A DNA stretch of 64,000 nt from Natronomonas halophila (lineage in GTDB: Archaea > Halobacteriota > Halobacteria > Halobacteriales > Haloarculaceae), in the NCBI RefSeq assembly GCF_013391085.1, contig NZ_CP058334.1, forward strand, positions 2,418,001-2,482,000, given 5' to 3'. The notes under the pieces are model-generated. The model was not told the DNA's origin, did not search any database, and worked only from the letters and a program-made list of their open reading frames with translations. This document shows, piece after piece, positions 32,833 through 42,008 of the stretch (the stretch's first letter is position 1; every line of letters begins with the position of its first letter). A program made the position numbers and the translations under genes.

Positions 32833-33270
32833 CTAATCCGCCGCTTCGGATTCCAGTTCGACGTCGAGCAACTCGCAGGCGTCGGCTTCCGCATCGAAAC
32901 AGTCGGGACAGCAGTCCTGTCGGTCGATGATTGTGTCGAGGCGTTCGGCGACGGTTTCGTCGATGACGCTTTCGAGTTGTTTGGCTTCGGTGCGGAACTC
33001 CTCGACTTCGAGGACCTCCCAGAGGAAGCGTTCGATGATGCAGTAGGTCTGGAGCGCATCGCGGGCCTTGACGATGCCGTCGTCGGTCAGGGAGACGCCC
33101 TTGTATTTCTCGTGGTCCGCGAGGTCGCGTTCTTCGAGTTTGCCGATCATCTCGTTTGCGCTCGCGGGACTTACTTCGAGGAGGTCGGCGATGTCCCCGG
33201 TCGATGCTGGGCCGTCTTCCTGCTCTTGGATGAGGTATATGGCCTTCAGGTACTGGTCCTGCGTGTTCAT
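32833..33270 (-). CDS. sirR: SirR/DtxR-family metal-dependent transcriptional regulator
   Basis: 145 residues. The winged-helix DNA-binding part (residues 1-65) is typical: YLKAIYLIQEQEDGPASTGDIADLLEVSPASANEMIGKLEERDL. The metal-binding and dimerisation domain follows, with LQTYCIIERFLWEVLEV and His/Cys/Glu-rich segments (DCCPDCFDAEADACELL). The SH3-like C-terminal domain of DtxR is absent. Metal is probably manganese or iron, as in the family. Its ATG overlaps the stop of the upstream ferritin-like gene (ATGA), so the two are one operon. Confidence 0.88.
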   Translation of the reverse strand: MNTQDQYLKAIYLIQEQEDGPASTGDIADLLEVSPASANEMIGKLEERDLADHEKYKGVSLTDDGIVKARDALQTYCIIERFLWEVLEVEEFRTEAKQLESVIDETVAERLDTIIDRQDCCPDCFDAEADACELLDVELESEAAD

Positions 33271-33752
33271 GCTCGCTCCTCCATGAGGTCTGTCACTTCT
33301 TCGACGCCCTCCTTTTCCTCCTCGCGAATGTCACGGAGGACGGCAAGCAGTTCGTCGCGGTCGATACTGAACTCGATATCCGACTGTTCGACGGCTTCGA
33401 TGAGGTCGTCGTAGAACTTGTAGGCCGTCTCCTCGTTGCACAACTGGTCGTAGAGGACGCCGTCGAAGTCCGTATCGGACTCGTAGCGGGCGGCCACGAG
33501 CGTCTCGATTTCCTCGTAGGCGACGGGGTCGGCGTCGAGTTCGTCGACGAGGGCTTCGAGGCGCTTGCGGTGTTCTTCGGACTCCTCGGCGGCGTGGTCG
33601 AGCAGTTCTACGATTTCCTCGCCGAGTTCGTCCTCGTCGAGCGTCTCGTAGTGTTTGTGTGCGCGGGCCTCGACGACCTCTTCGAGGACCATCCCGATCT
33701 GGAGGAGTCGCGCGAGTTGGTGGTCCGACGCGACCGGATAGGTGAGGCTCAT
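33267..33752 (-). CDS. Ferritin-like/rubrerythrin-type protein
   Basis: 161 residues, all helical, with Glu-rich helices of the ferritin-like superfamily: LLQIGMVLEEVVEARAHKHYETLDE, VELLDHAAEESEEHRKRLEALVDEL and CNEETAYKFYDDLIEAVEQS. The EExxH-like spacing suggests a di-metal site, but this cannot be confirmed. The ATG at 33752 was chosen over an upstream start 18 codons earlier; a GGGGTGA lies just before it. It is cotranscribed with SirR, so a role in iron or manganese handling is likely. Confidence 0.78.
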   Translation of the reverse strand: MSLTYPVASDHQLARLLQIGMVLEEVVEARAHKHYETLDEDELGEEIVELLDHAAEESEEHRKRLEALVDELDADPVAYEEIETLVAARYESDTDFDGVLYDQLCNEETAYKFYDDLIEAVEQSDIEFSIDRDELLAVLRDIREEEKEGVEEVTDLMEERA

Positions 33753-33869
33753 CGACTCACCCCGCAATCGTCGAATCGTGCGTCGGGCATACTCACGGTT
33801 CGGCACCGGGGCGACTTAAGGGGTTCCCTTGCCCCGCCGTTTTTTGCCGCTGCCGGCGAAGAGGGTCGT

Positions 33870-34859
33870 ATGTCAGACGAGCCAGCCGACCGGCTGCGGG
33901 AACGCTCCGGTCGGAGCACGGCCGTGCTCTATCTCCTGTTGGATGCTGACCGGCGACTCATCACGACCGGTATCGTCACGCTCGTTTTCGTCGCTACTGC
34001 GGGACTCTCGCTTGTCGTTCCCGACGCCGTCGTCGTGCTCCGGGAGACCGACTCGGTCGATACCGCCTTTCAGGCCCTCATCGGCGCGACGGTGACCGGC
34101 GTCACGCTCGTACTCACGCTGAACCAGTTGGTCCTGTCACAGGAACTCGGCGCCGTCGGCGACCAGCGCGAACGGATGGACGGCGCGATGACCTTCCGCG
34201 ATGACATCCGCGACCTGCTCGGCGAGACGCCGTCCGCCGAACCCTCCGCGTTCCTGCAGGAAATCGTCGAGGAAATCGCCGACCGTGCGACGGCGGTCGA
34301 CGAGTCCGGTCCGCTCGACGAGGACCTCGAATCGATGCTGGGCGGGACGGTTCGGAACGCCGAACTAGTCTCCGATCGGCTTGATGGAGCCTCGTTCGGC
34401 GAGTTCGAAGTCGTCCGTGCCGCGCTGGATTTCAACTACTCGTGGAAACTCCACGTCACCCGTCGGGCCCTCGACCGTGATGACCTCCCCGAGGCGACCC
34501 GCGAATCGCTGGAGAGCCTCGCCGAGGCGCTCCGCGTGTTCGCGCCCGCTCGCGAACACTTCAAGACCCTCTACTTCCAGGCGGAACTCATCGAACTCTC
34601 CCGAACCGTCCTCTATGCGGCCGTCCCTGCGCTCGTAGTGGCTCTCGGCGTCGTTTTCTATGTCGACGTCGGCGCCTTCACCGGTACGCTACTCGGCATC
34701 AATACTGGCGTCCTGCTCGTCAGCGCGGCCGCTGCTGTCGTGATTTCCCCGTTTGCGGTATTGCTGTCGTACGTGCTTCGTATCGCGACGATTACCGGTC
34801 GGACGCTCTCTATCGGACCCTTCATCCTCCGGGGCGACGGCCCCGAGGCTGGCGACTAA
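33870..34859 (+). CDS. Hypothetical membrane protein
   Basis: 329 residues. About two hydrophobic segments near the N-terminus (30-56 and about 64-84) are followed by a long acidic helical middle (EIVEEIADRATAVDES and similar, about 90-260) and two C-terminal helices. The middle resembles a cytoplasmic coiled or helical domain. No motif is recognised. The ATG at 33870 follows ACGAAGAGGGTC and no strong TATA box. It converges with sufD. Confidence 0.6.
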   Translation: MSDEPADRLRERSGRSTAVLYLLLDADRRLITTGIVTLVFVATAGLSLVVPDAVVVLRETDSVDTAFQALIGATVTGVTLVLTLNQLVLSQELGAVGDQRERMDGAMTFRDDIRDLLGETPSAEPSAFLQEIVEEIADRATAVDESGPLDEDLESMLGGTVRNAELVSDRLDGASFGEFEVVRAALDFNYSWKLHVTRRALDRDDLPEATRESLESLAEALRVFAPAREHFKTLYFQAELIELSRTVLYAAVPALVVALGVVFYVDVGAFTGTLLGINTGVLLVSAAAAVVISPFAVLLSYVLRIATITGRTLSIGPFILRGDGPEAGD

Positions 34860-34925
34860 GCGGTGGGCGACGGCGCGAAAGAAAGGAAACGGCACGCTTA
34901 CTCGCGGGCCATGCAAGGCACTCGA

Positions 34926-36143
34926 TTACTCTCGTGCTTGCAGACGGTCGTGAATGCGACCCTTCAGGTCCTCGCGGAGTTCCTCGACTTCGATTTCCTC
35001 GAAGACGGGGACGTAGAAGCCTTCCACGAGCATGTTCCGCGCGGTGCGCTCGGGGAGGGCTCGGGAAGTCATGTAGAACATGTCCTCCTCGGAGACCTGC
35101 CCGACCGTCGCGGAGTGGGAGGCCTCGGTATCGTGGTTGTTGATGATGAGTTTCGGCGAGGCGTCGGCCTCGGACTCGTCGGAGAGCATCAGCGTGTTCT
35201 CACGCTGGTAGGAGTTGGTGTCCCATGCTTCCCGGCCGACGTCCTGGACGCCCTCGTAGACCGAGCGGGCCTTGTCGTCGATGACACCACGGGTGACGAG
35301 GTCGGCCGTCGTGTGCTCGGCGTTGTGCCAGACGCGGGCGCTGACGTCGAAGTGCTGGTCGTTGTGGCCGTAGAAGGCCCCGACGATCTTCGTCTCCGCG
35401 GAGTCACCGTTGAGGTGGCTCTCCACGGAGGACTTCGTCAGCTTCGAGCCGACGTTGCACTCGATCCAGCTGGTGGTGGCGTAGGTATCGACGTCGGCCT
35501 CACGCAGCGAGTACGTGTAGGTCGTCTCGTCGAGGTCCTGCAGGTCGCCGTACTGGACGTAGCTGTTCTCGGCGGCGATGACCTCCGTGATGCCGCTGTA
35601 GTAGCGGTCGCCGTCGACATCCTCGGCGGTCTCCTGCCGTTCGAGGATGGTCACCGAGGAGGACTCCTCGGCGACGACGAGCGTGTAGTTGAACAGCGAC
35701 CGGGAGGTCATCGTCGTCCGGATCTTCACGTCCTCGGCGTCGACGCCCTCGGGGACGTGGATGACGGTGCCGGTCGTGAACAGCGCCGTCGAAAGCGCCG
35801 TCAGGTAGTTCTTCTCGGGGTCGACGACGCTGCCGAAGTACTCCTCCAGCAGGTCGCCGTGCTCCTCGACGGCCTCCGCGAACGGGAGGACGTCGATTTC
35901 CTCGGGCCCGACCTGGTCTTTCTCCTCGGTCGCGTCGAGGGGGTCGACCAGTTCCTCGTAGTCGAGGTCCTCGAGGTTCGTCCACTTGCGGCCGGGTGTC
36001 TGGATGACGTCCGGGAAGGCCAGTTCGTCGAGCGCCTCGAGGGCGTCGAGTCGCGTCTCCAGCAGCCACTCGGGTTCGCCGAGTTCCTCACTGATCTGGC
36101 GAACGGTGGCTTCGTCGATGGATGCGTGTACCTGCGTGGACAT
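34926..36143 (-). CDS. sufD: Fe-S cluster assembly protein SufD
   Basis: 405 residues of the SufB/SufD family, the scaffold partner of SufB in the SUF system. The beta-helix core runs from about 100 to 340, with HVPEGVDAEDVKI, ILERQETAEDVDGD and NVGSKLTKSS. The C-terminal helical region is LPERTARNMLVEGFYVPVFEEI. It starts one base after the sufB stop (TAA, T, ATG). SufB, C and D form a complex that builds and transfers iron-sulfur clusters. The operon here is sufC-sufB-sufD. Confidence 0.93.
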   Translation of the reverse strand: MSTQVHASIDEATVRQISEELGEPEWLLETRLDALEALDELAFPDVIQTPGRKWTNLEDLDYEELVDPLDATEEKDQVGPEEIDVLPFAEAVEEHGDLLEEYFGSVVDPEKNYLTALSTALFTTGTVIHVPEGVDAEDVKIRTTMTSRSLFNYTLVVAEESSSVTILERQETAEDVDGDRYYSGITEVIAAENSYVQYGDLQDLDETTYTYSLREADVDTYATTSWIECNVGSKLTKSSVESHLNGDSAETKIVGAFYGHNDQHFDVSARVWHNAEHTTADLVTRGVIDDKARSVYEGVQDVGREAWDTNSYQRENTLMLSDESEADASPKLIINNHDTEASHSATVGQVSEEDMFYMTSRALPERTARNMLVEGFYVPVFEEIEVEELREDLKGRIHDRLQARE

Positions 36144-36144
36144 A

Positions 36145-37569
36145 TTACCCGAGCGAACCCTCCATTTCGAGTTCGATGAGGCGGTTAAGTTCGACCGCGT
36201 ACTCGATAGGCAGTTCCTCGGTGATGGGTTCGATGAAGCCGGCGACGATCATCTGCTTGGCGTCGTCGTCGTCCAGTCCGCGCGACTGGAGGTAGAAGAC
36301 GTCCTCGTCGCCGATTTTGCCGACGGTCGCCTCGTGAGCGACGTCGACCTTCGACTCCTCGATTTCCATGTACGGCATGGTGTCCGAGGTGGATTCGTTG
36401 TCGAACATCAGCGCGTCACACTCGACGGCCGTCGAGGAGTTCTCGGCGCCGTCGGCGATGTGGACGAGGCCGCGGTAGTTGGTGCGGCCGCCGTCCTTGC
36501 TGATGGACTTGGACTCGATGGTCGACTTCGTGTTCGGCGCGTTGTGGTAGACCTTCGCGCCGGTGTCGATGTTCTGGCCCTCGCCAGCGAAGGCGATGGT
36601 GATGTGGTTGTCCGTCGCACCGGGGCCCTTGAGGATGGTACACGGATACAGCATCGTGGCCTTCGAGCCCATGGACCCGGACACCCACTCCATCGTCCCG
36701 TCCTTCTCGACGATGGCGCGTTTGGTGTTCAGGTTGTAGGTGTTCTTCGACCAGTTCTGGACGGTCGAGTACTGAACGTGGGCGCCTTCCTTGACGAAGA
36801 CTTCCACGCCGCCGGAGTGGAGGTTGAACGCCGAGTACTTCGGAGCCGAACAGCCCTCGATGTAGTGAACTTCGGAGTTCTCCTCGGCGATGATGAGCGT
36901 GTGCTCGAACTGGCCCATGCCTTCCGAGTTCATCCGGAAGTAGGCCTGAACGGGCATGTTGACCGTCGTGTCCTCGGGGATGTAGACGAACGAGCCGCCG
37001 GACCAGATGGCGCCGTGAAGCGCAGCGAACTTGTTGTCACTCGGGGGGACGCACTTCGTCATGAAGTACTCCCGGACGAGTTCTTCGTGTTCCTGGACGG
37101 CCTTGTCCATGTCACAGAAGATGACGCCCTTCTCCTCCCACTGCTCCTGCATGTTCTGGTAGACGATCTCCGATTCGTACTGGGCGCCGACGCCCGAGAG
37201 GGCGTTCTTCTCGGCTTCCGGAATGCCCAGTTTGTCGAAGGTGTCCTGAATCTCCTCGGGGAGGTCTTCCCAGTTTTCGGCGCCGCCACGGGTCTCGATG
37301 TCCGGACGGATGTACGGAACGATCTCGTCGATGTCGACCTCGCTCAGGTCCGGCTGTCCGGGCCAGTCGGTCGGCATCGGCATCTGTTGGAACTGCTCGA
37401 GTGCGCGAAGGCGCCGTTCGAGCATCCACTCGGGTTCGTCCTTGTCGTCGGAGATGACCCGAATGGTCTCTTCGGTGAGGCCCTTCTCGGTCTTGAAGGC
37501 GGACGACTCCTCCTTCTTGAACTCGAATCGAGCCTCGGTGTCAGTGTCTTGTAGGTCTTCGGAACTCAT
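36145..37569 (-). CDS. sufB: Fe-S cluster assembly protein SufB
   Basis: 474 residues, normal length for SufB. The N-terminal helical domain (ETIRVISDDKDEPEWMLERRLRALEQF) is followed by the beta-helix. Visible conserved stretches are YIPEDTTVNMPVQAYFR, AEENSEVHYIEGCSAPKYS (with the conserved Cys), the run near SMGSKATMLYPCTILKG, and LQSRGLDDDDAKQMIVAGFIEPI at the C-terminus. It nucleates [Fe-S] clusters with SufC ATPase. It lies between sufC (57 bases upstream) and sufD (adjacent). Confidence 0.95.
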   Translation of the reverse strand: MSSEDLQDTDTEARFEFKKEESSAFKTEKGLTEETIRVISDDKDEPEWMLERRLRALEQFQQMPMPTDWPGQPDLSEVDIDEIVPYIRPDIETRGGAENWEDLPEEIQDTFDKLGIPEAEKNALSGVGAQYESEIVYQNMQEQWEEKGVIFCDMDKAVQEHEELVREYFMTKCVPPSDNKFAALHGAIWSGGSFVYIPEDTTVNMPVQAYFRMNSEGMGQFEHTLIIAEENSEVHYIEGCSAPKYSAFNLHSGGVEVFVKEGAHVQYSTVQNWSKNTYNLNTKRAIVEKDGTMEWVSGSMGSKATMLYPCTILKGPGATDNHITIAFAGEGQNIDTGAKVYHNAPNTKSTIESKSISKDGGRTNYRGLVHIADGAENSSTAVECDALMFDNESTSDTMPYMEIEESKVDVAHEATVGKIGDEDVFYLQSRGLDDDDAKQMIVAGFIEPITEELPIEYAVELNRLIELEMEGSLG

Positions 37570-37626
37570 GGTCGTTGGTGGTGTTTACGTCTGTATGGTT
37601 ATGAGGTTGTGCGTAACGAGAACCGT

Positions 37627-38541
37627 TTACGCGGTCTCGTAGACTTCCTCACGGACCCAGTCGTACCCCTTGTCTTCGAGCTGCTCGGCGAGTTCGGCAC
37701 CGCCGCTTTTGGCGATTTCGCCGTCGAGCATCACGTGGACGTGGTCGGGTTCGACGTAGTCGAGAACCCGCTGGTAGTGGGTAATCTGGAGGATACCGGT
37801 GCCCTGCTCGTCGCGGAGGGCGTTGATACCCTTCGAGACGTCCTGCAGACGGTCGATGTCCAGCCCGGAGTCGATCTCGTCGAGGACGGCAATCGACGGT
37901 TCGAGGATGGCGGCCTGAAGGACCTCGTTCTGCTTTTTCTCGCCGCCGGAGAAGCCGGCGTTGAGATAGCGGTGGGCGAACTTCTCGTCCATGTCGAGCA
38001 GTTCCATCTTCTCCTGCAGGATTTCCTGGAACTCCGCGACGCCGACTTCGCCTTCCTCGACGTTGCCTTCCATCGGCGAGGTGTCGAAGCCTTCGTCGTC
38101 TTCCTCGTCTTCGGCTGCTTCCTCGTCTTCGTCCTCGAAGAGTTCCTCGCGCTCTTCGAGTTTGGCGTTGAGCGCGGTCCGGAGGAAGTTGACCATCGTG
38201 ACGCCCTCGATCTCGGCGGGGTACTGGAAGCCCAGGAAGATACCGAGCGCGGCGCGCTCGTTGGGCTCCAGGTCGAGGAGGTCCCAGGTCAACTGGTCGT
38301 CGTCGATGTCGACGCCCTCGAACTCGTCTTCCTCGATGTGGAGGAGGACTTCACCGTCGGTGACTTCGTAGGCCGGGTGGCCGGCGATGACCTTCGCGGT
38401 GGTCGACTTCCCGGAGCCGTTCGGCCCCATCAGCGCGTGAATCTCTCCCGAGCTGACTTCGAGGTCGACACCGCGGAGGATCTGTTCGCCGCCCTCCTCG
38501 GCGACCTCTGCGTGTAGGTTTTTGATTTCAAGCGTAGCCAT
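37627..38541 (-). CDS. sufC: SUF-system ATPase SufC with acidic insert
   Basis: 304 residues. ABC-type ATPase that powers SufB/SufD. Walker A is GPNGSGKSTT (about 38-47). The signature motif is FSGGEKKQNEVLQ and Walker B is IAVLDEIDSGLDID, followed by the His switch in LQITHYQRVL. Compared with the ~250-residue bacterial protein there is a ~40-residue Asp/Glu-rich insert (about 130-170, with EDEDEEAAEDEEDDEG) in the helical region, a frequent halophilic feature. It is first in the suf operon. Confidence 0.94.
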   Translation of the reverse strand: MATLEIKNLHAEVAEEGGEQILRGVDLEVSSGEIHALMGPNGSGKSTTAKVIAGHPAYEVTDGEVLLHIEEDEFEGVDIDDDQLTWDLLDLEPNERAALGIFLGFQYPAEIEGVTMVNFLRTALNAKLEEREELFEDEDEEAAEDEEDDEGFDTSPMEGNVEEGEVGVAEFQEILQEKMELLDMDEKFAHRYLNAGFSGGEKKQNEVLQAAILEPSIAVLDEIDSGLDIDRLQDVSKGINALRDEQGTGILQITHYQRVLDYVEPDHVHVMLDGEIAKSGGAELAEQLEDKGYDWVREEVYETA

Positions 38542-38741
38542 AGTTGGTTCTCATAGGAGATGGGGTCGTGAGCGGCATAATGGTTTCGGGTTCAGGGTGA
38601 TTTGGCTTCAGTATTCGGAAAAATATTTTCGCTTGGAAAAAGTTGACACGGCGTGGGTAAAAATACGGATATCGGGTTCTGCGTCCCTCAGAAGCGCGCT
38701 CGCCGAAAATCAGGAGACGGCAGCCGAGTTACCTGAACGGT
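38542..38741. promoter_or_regulatory. sufC upstream region with 13-bp AT-rich palindrome
   Basis: 200 bases without a gene between the start of sufC and the end of polB. The 13-base palindrome GAAAAATATTTTC lies at 38618-38630, about 80 bases upstream of the sufC ATG on the minus strand. It is much more AT-rich than its surroundings and could be a promoter/operator for the suf operon or part of the polB 3' end. The exact TATA box is not certain. Confidence 0.35.
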
Positions 38742-41528
38742 TTACATATACGAGCCGAGGCCGGTCTGTTCTTGACCGCTTTTGACCTCCTCCCAGGAGA
38801 TATCCAGCGCCTCCAACACGCGCGCGATGGGTCCCTTCAACGTCTTCTCCAGCATCTTCTCGTAATCCACCTCGAAGGCGTCGGGCACCTGGTCGTCGAA
38901 CTCGAAACAGATGACGTCCGGGTCCCGCTTGAACTCGCCGTACAACGGGTCTTCGGAGGGGTCTAATCCCATCTCGGATTCGACTTCGCGGAAGAACTCG
39001 GGGTGGACCTTCTTGAGGTAGAGCCGTTTCGGCTTCGACCCGCTGGCGAAGTTCGTCCCCAGGAGGAGGTTCGCGTACTTCGCACCCCTGACCTGTGCGG
39101 TGTCGGTGTCGTAGTTGTCGAGCTTCTTGCCGATGCCGCCCGGAATCCCGATTTCGTCGAGGCTCACGTCGCCGGCCTGCACGCGCTCGATGACCCCGTG
39201 GACGTAGTCCTTGATGTCTTCGGGGTCCTCGCCGGTGACGATCATCTCGAGGACCTGCTTTTGGACTTCCTTCGTAATCGGCGCGATGTCAGAGCGCTTG
39301 TACTCGAAGCCCGTGATGTCGAGGTCGTCGACGTCCTTGCCCTCCTTCCAGATGATGTGGCCGGCGTAGCGTTTCTTCTTGCCTGCCTGGAAGAACCGCC
39401 GGTAGAGTTTCTCGAACTCGATCTGGAAGCGGTGCTCGTCGGCGTTCAGTTCGGCCGCGAACTCGTCGTAGGCGTCGTTGATGTGCTCCTCTATCTCGAA
39501 GGACTGCTCGATGGCTTCGTCCTTGGAGATGTCGTGCTCCAACTCCAGCATGATGCTGTCGGTGTCCCCGTAGATGACCTCCTTGTCGAGGTCGGCGGCG
39601 GCCGATTCGGTGAACTCGATGACGTCCCGGCCGGTGGCGGTCACGGCCGCGCCCATCTCCTTGTCGTAGAGGCGGAAGCGGTCCCAGCCCAGCACGCCGT
39701 ACAGGGAGTTCATGATGACCTTCACCGCGGCCTGCTGGCGGTCGTAGGTGTCGTAGGCGTCGGTTCCGGGTTCGTGCTCGTTGCGGAGGCCCTTCTTTTC
39801 CTCCCGCTCGGTGAGGAGTTCGTCGACCATCTCCCGGATCATGCCGTCCGGTTCCTTCCGGAAGTGGGTCCCGTTGGGCGCGACGTATGTCTCGCCGTCG
39901 TATTCCGTGGGGTCGACCTTCGTTTCCGGCGAGGCGTTGATGGTCACCATGCACATCGGATAGAGGGATTTGAGGTCCAGCACCGACACCATCTCCTTGA
40001 CGCCGGTGATGGGGTCGAAGACGGCGCCGCCCTCGTACTCCTCGCTTTCCTGCTGGCCCTTCGAGGGCAGCGCGAACTCGCCGTGAATCTCGTGGAGGAC
40101 GTACATGTCGACGGCGTCGCCGGGCGTGGTCGCGTCTTCGAGTTTACAGCCGACGAAGGAGGCGACCTCCTCCCAGAACTCGACGATGTTCTGCTTGCGG
40201 TCCAACTCGACGCACAACTCGACGTCACGGAGGTTGTATTCGAGCAGGCGCTCGGGGTCGTCCTCCCAGAGGTCGCCGATATCTCCGGTATAGCGTTCCT
40301 TGCCGACGCCCAACTCCTCCTCCCCGACGGCGTCCAGTCGGTAGGAATCGAGTTCGGAGAACTGGGTGCGCTGGTAGGCATACAGGAGGTCGAAGACGAC
40401 GCGACCCTTGATGTTCGGGCCGCCCCACCCGGAGTCCCAGACCTCGTCGACCCGCGAGAGGCGGTCGGATTCGAGGCGGTCGTGGCGGCTCTGGAGGCGG
40501 TCGATGCGGTCGATGAGGTAGGGCGCGTCGAAGTCGTCGAAGTTCCAGCCCGTGAGTACGTCGGGGTCCGTCTCGTCGATGTAATCGAGGTAGTCGACGA
40601 GCATGTCGGCCTCCTCGCTGAAGGCGCGGATGTCGACGTCGACCTCGCCGTCGCCGAGGGGGTCGTAGCCCTCGACGGCTTCCGGACCGGGGACGCCTTC
40701 CGGCGATTCGTAGAGCCAGATGACGTACTCGTCGCGATAGGAGTCGTGGCTGGTCAGACAGATGATGGTCTGTTCGCCGTCCTCGGGGAAGCCGTGGCGG
40801 TCGTCGACCTCGATGTCGAGGGTGTGAACGCGGGTGTCGGCCTCCAACTCGACCGCGGAGAGTTCGGTGTGGTGGACTTTCAGGCTGCCGTCGTCGTCCT
40901 CACGGACGGGGACGCGAACGCCGCTGGTGACGTCCTTGTCGATGAGCAGGCGGTTCGGGAAGAGGATGTCCGCCTCGTAATGCTCGAAACGGTCCCGGAG
41001 TTCACCGACGTCTCGGGGCGTCTGGCCGAAGACCTTGACCAACTCCTCGCCACGGATGGATTCGTAGACGACGGCCTCGCGTTCGTCGTGGGCGCCGATG
41101 TCCTGTCCTTCCTCGGCGAGGTGGCCATAGGTCTCGACGCCGGTCAGGCGGTCGTGGTCGAGGCGGGAATCGACGATATCGGCGTCGGTAAGCGGCTTTT
41201 CGGCGTCAACGGCGAGGTCCAGTTCCGAGATAGGCGTATAGAAGTAGGGCTTGAAGCCGTAGACGCGAATGTGGACGGTTTCGCGGTTCTCGTCGCGGCC
41301 GAAGACGTGGAGGACGGGGTGTTCGTCGTCGCCGCGGCCCTCGATGGTGTAGTCGACCTGCGTGACCGAACACTCGACGTGGCCGTCCGCGTCGGGAAAG
41401 CGGTGCTCCGAGACGTCGACGACGGTGGCATCGCCGTCGTCGCTGCCGGCGACGGCGGCGGCTTCCTCGTCGGGGCGCTCGCCGTCGCTCCCGCCGCCAC
41501 CGAACGCTCCGAGGGTCCCCTGTTTCAT
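38742..41528 (-). CDS. polB: Family-B replicative DNA polymerase
   Basis: 928 residues from the ATG at 41528. The 3'-5' exonuclease motifs are HTLDIEV (Exo I), GWNFDDFDAPYL (Exo II) and EYNLRDVEL (Exo III). Polymerase motif A is LDLKSLYPM, motif B is KVIMNSLYGVLG and motif C is YGDTDSIML. The C-terminus QTGLGSYM matches the PCNA-interacting (PIP) pattern, like the QVGLTSWL of Pyrococcus PolB. A Gly-rich N-terminal QGTLGAF is a second PIP-like stretch. The coding sequence is uninterrupted at all motifs, so there is no intein here. A minus-strand TATA-like GAATTTAAG lies about 55 bases upstream. Confidence 0.96.
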   Translation of the reverse strand: MKQGTLGAFGGGGSDGERPDEEAAAVAGSDDGDATVVDVSEHRFPDADGHVECSVTQVDYTIEGRGDDEHPVLHVFGRDENRETVHIRVYGFKPYFYTPISELDLAVDAEKPLTDADIVDSRLDHDRLTGVETYGHLAEEGQDIGAHDEREAVVYESIRGEELVKVFGQTPRDVGELRDRFEHYEADILFPNRLLIDKDVTSGVRVPVREDDDGSLKVHHTELSAVELEADTRVHTLDIEVDDRHGFPEDGEQTIICLTSHDSYRDEYVIWLYESPEGVPGPEAVEGYDPLGDGEVDVDIRAFSEEADMLVDYLDYIDETDPDVLTGWNFDDFDAPYLIDRIDRLQSRHDRLESDRLSRVDEVWDSGWGGPNIKGRVVFDLLYAYQRTQFSELDSYRLDAVGEEELGVGKERYTGDIGDLWEDDPERLLEYNLRDVELCVELDRKQNIVEFWEEVASFVGCKLEDATTPGDAVDMYVLHEIHGEFALPSKGQQESEEYEGGAVFDPITGVKEMVSVLDLKSLYPMCMVTINASPETKVDPTEYDGETYVAPNGTHFRKEPDGMIREMVDELLTEREEKKGLRNEHEPGTDAYDTYDRQQAAVKVIMNSLYGVLGWDRFRLYDKEMGAAVTATGRDVIEFTESAAADLDKEVIYGDTDSIMLELEHDISKDEAIEQSFEIEEHINDAYDEFAAELNADEHRFQIEFEKLYRRFFQAGKKKRYAGHIIWKEGKDVDDLDITGFEYKRSDIAPITKEVQKQVLEMIVTGEDPEDIKDYVHGVIERVQAGDVSLDEIGIPGGIGKKLDNYDTDTAQVRGAKYANLLLGTNFASGSKPKRLYLKKVHPEFFREVESEMGLDPSEDPLYGEFKRDPDVICFEFDDQVPDAFEVDYEKMLEKTLKGPIARVLEALDISWEEVKSGQEQTGLGSYM

Positions 41529-41611
41529 GAGATAGCGTCGTTTGTCCCTCCTCGGTAAAAACCCCGATGTTCCCGTTCGTTCACTTAAATTCATCGCCCG
41601 ACTCAACGCCC

Positions 41612-41628
41612 GTGTCAAGGTATGACAC
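41612..41628. promoter_or_regulatory. Inverted repeat in the divergent polB / small-gene promoter
   Basis: Arms GTGTCA (41612-41617) and TGACAC (41623-41628), perfect over 6 bp with a 5-base spacer, lie between the minus-strand TATA-like box for polB (about 41585-41592) and the plus-strand TATA-like CTTTACATA (41640-41648). This central position fits an operator for both genes. The role is inference. Confidence 0.35.
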
Positions 41629-41681
41629 TGCCACAAGGGCTTTACATAGACCCGTCATACTGCTAACTGGTGACACCCACC

Positions 41682-41873
41682 ATGCCCGACCCTGATGCGA
41701 CGAGTGAGCAGGACAGTGCGGGCGCCGACGAGCGCCCTGAACCGGTGGTCGCCGACGCCGTCGAAACGACGGAGTCCTACGAGACAGAGGAGGGCGTGGT
41801 ATTCTACGATGCGGAGAACCCCCTTGCCTGGATGCAGGCCGAAAACGTCGTCGACCTCGACGAACTGGCATAG
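41682..41873 (+). CDS. Small acidic haloarchaeal protein (DUF7331-like)
   Basis: 63 residues, acidic throughout. The C-terminal half contains a distinctive VVFYDAENPLAWMQAENVVDLDELA segment; the first half is low-complexity. The label DUF7331 is from memory. No known function. It is divergent from polB, with a shared promoter region containing an inverted repeat. A role near replication is only a neighbourhood guess. Confidence 0.65.
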   Translation: MPDPDATSEQDSAGADERPEPVVADAVETTESYETEEGVVFYDAENPLAWMQAENVVDLDELA

Positions 41874-42008
41874 ACCGACTATCCAATTCGCTTCTCGCCG
41901 TTCGCTACCGGACCAGAGCCGTCGGTACCGCTGGTGGCGACTTTTAAACCGATAACCGGAACCGCGAACAGCCCCCACGCTTACGGGTCGAGCGGCGGAA
42001 GCCCCGCT

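Noticed and set aside
34863-37554. Two long plus-strand frames opposite sufB and sufD
   Set aside because: Shadows with hydrophobic Val/Leu/Asp-rich composition; sufB and sufD are unambiguous.
38742-41528. Intein in the DNA polymerase
   Set aside because: All exonuclease and polymerase motifs are contiguous; no Hint-domain or endonuclease insertion is visible.
39003-41558. 851-codon open frame on the plus strand, antisense to polB
   Set aside because: Mirror frame of a GC-rich acidic gene; composition is repetitive (V, G, D, L) and has no domain, while the minus strand encodes a complete DNA polymerase.
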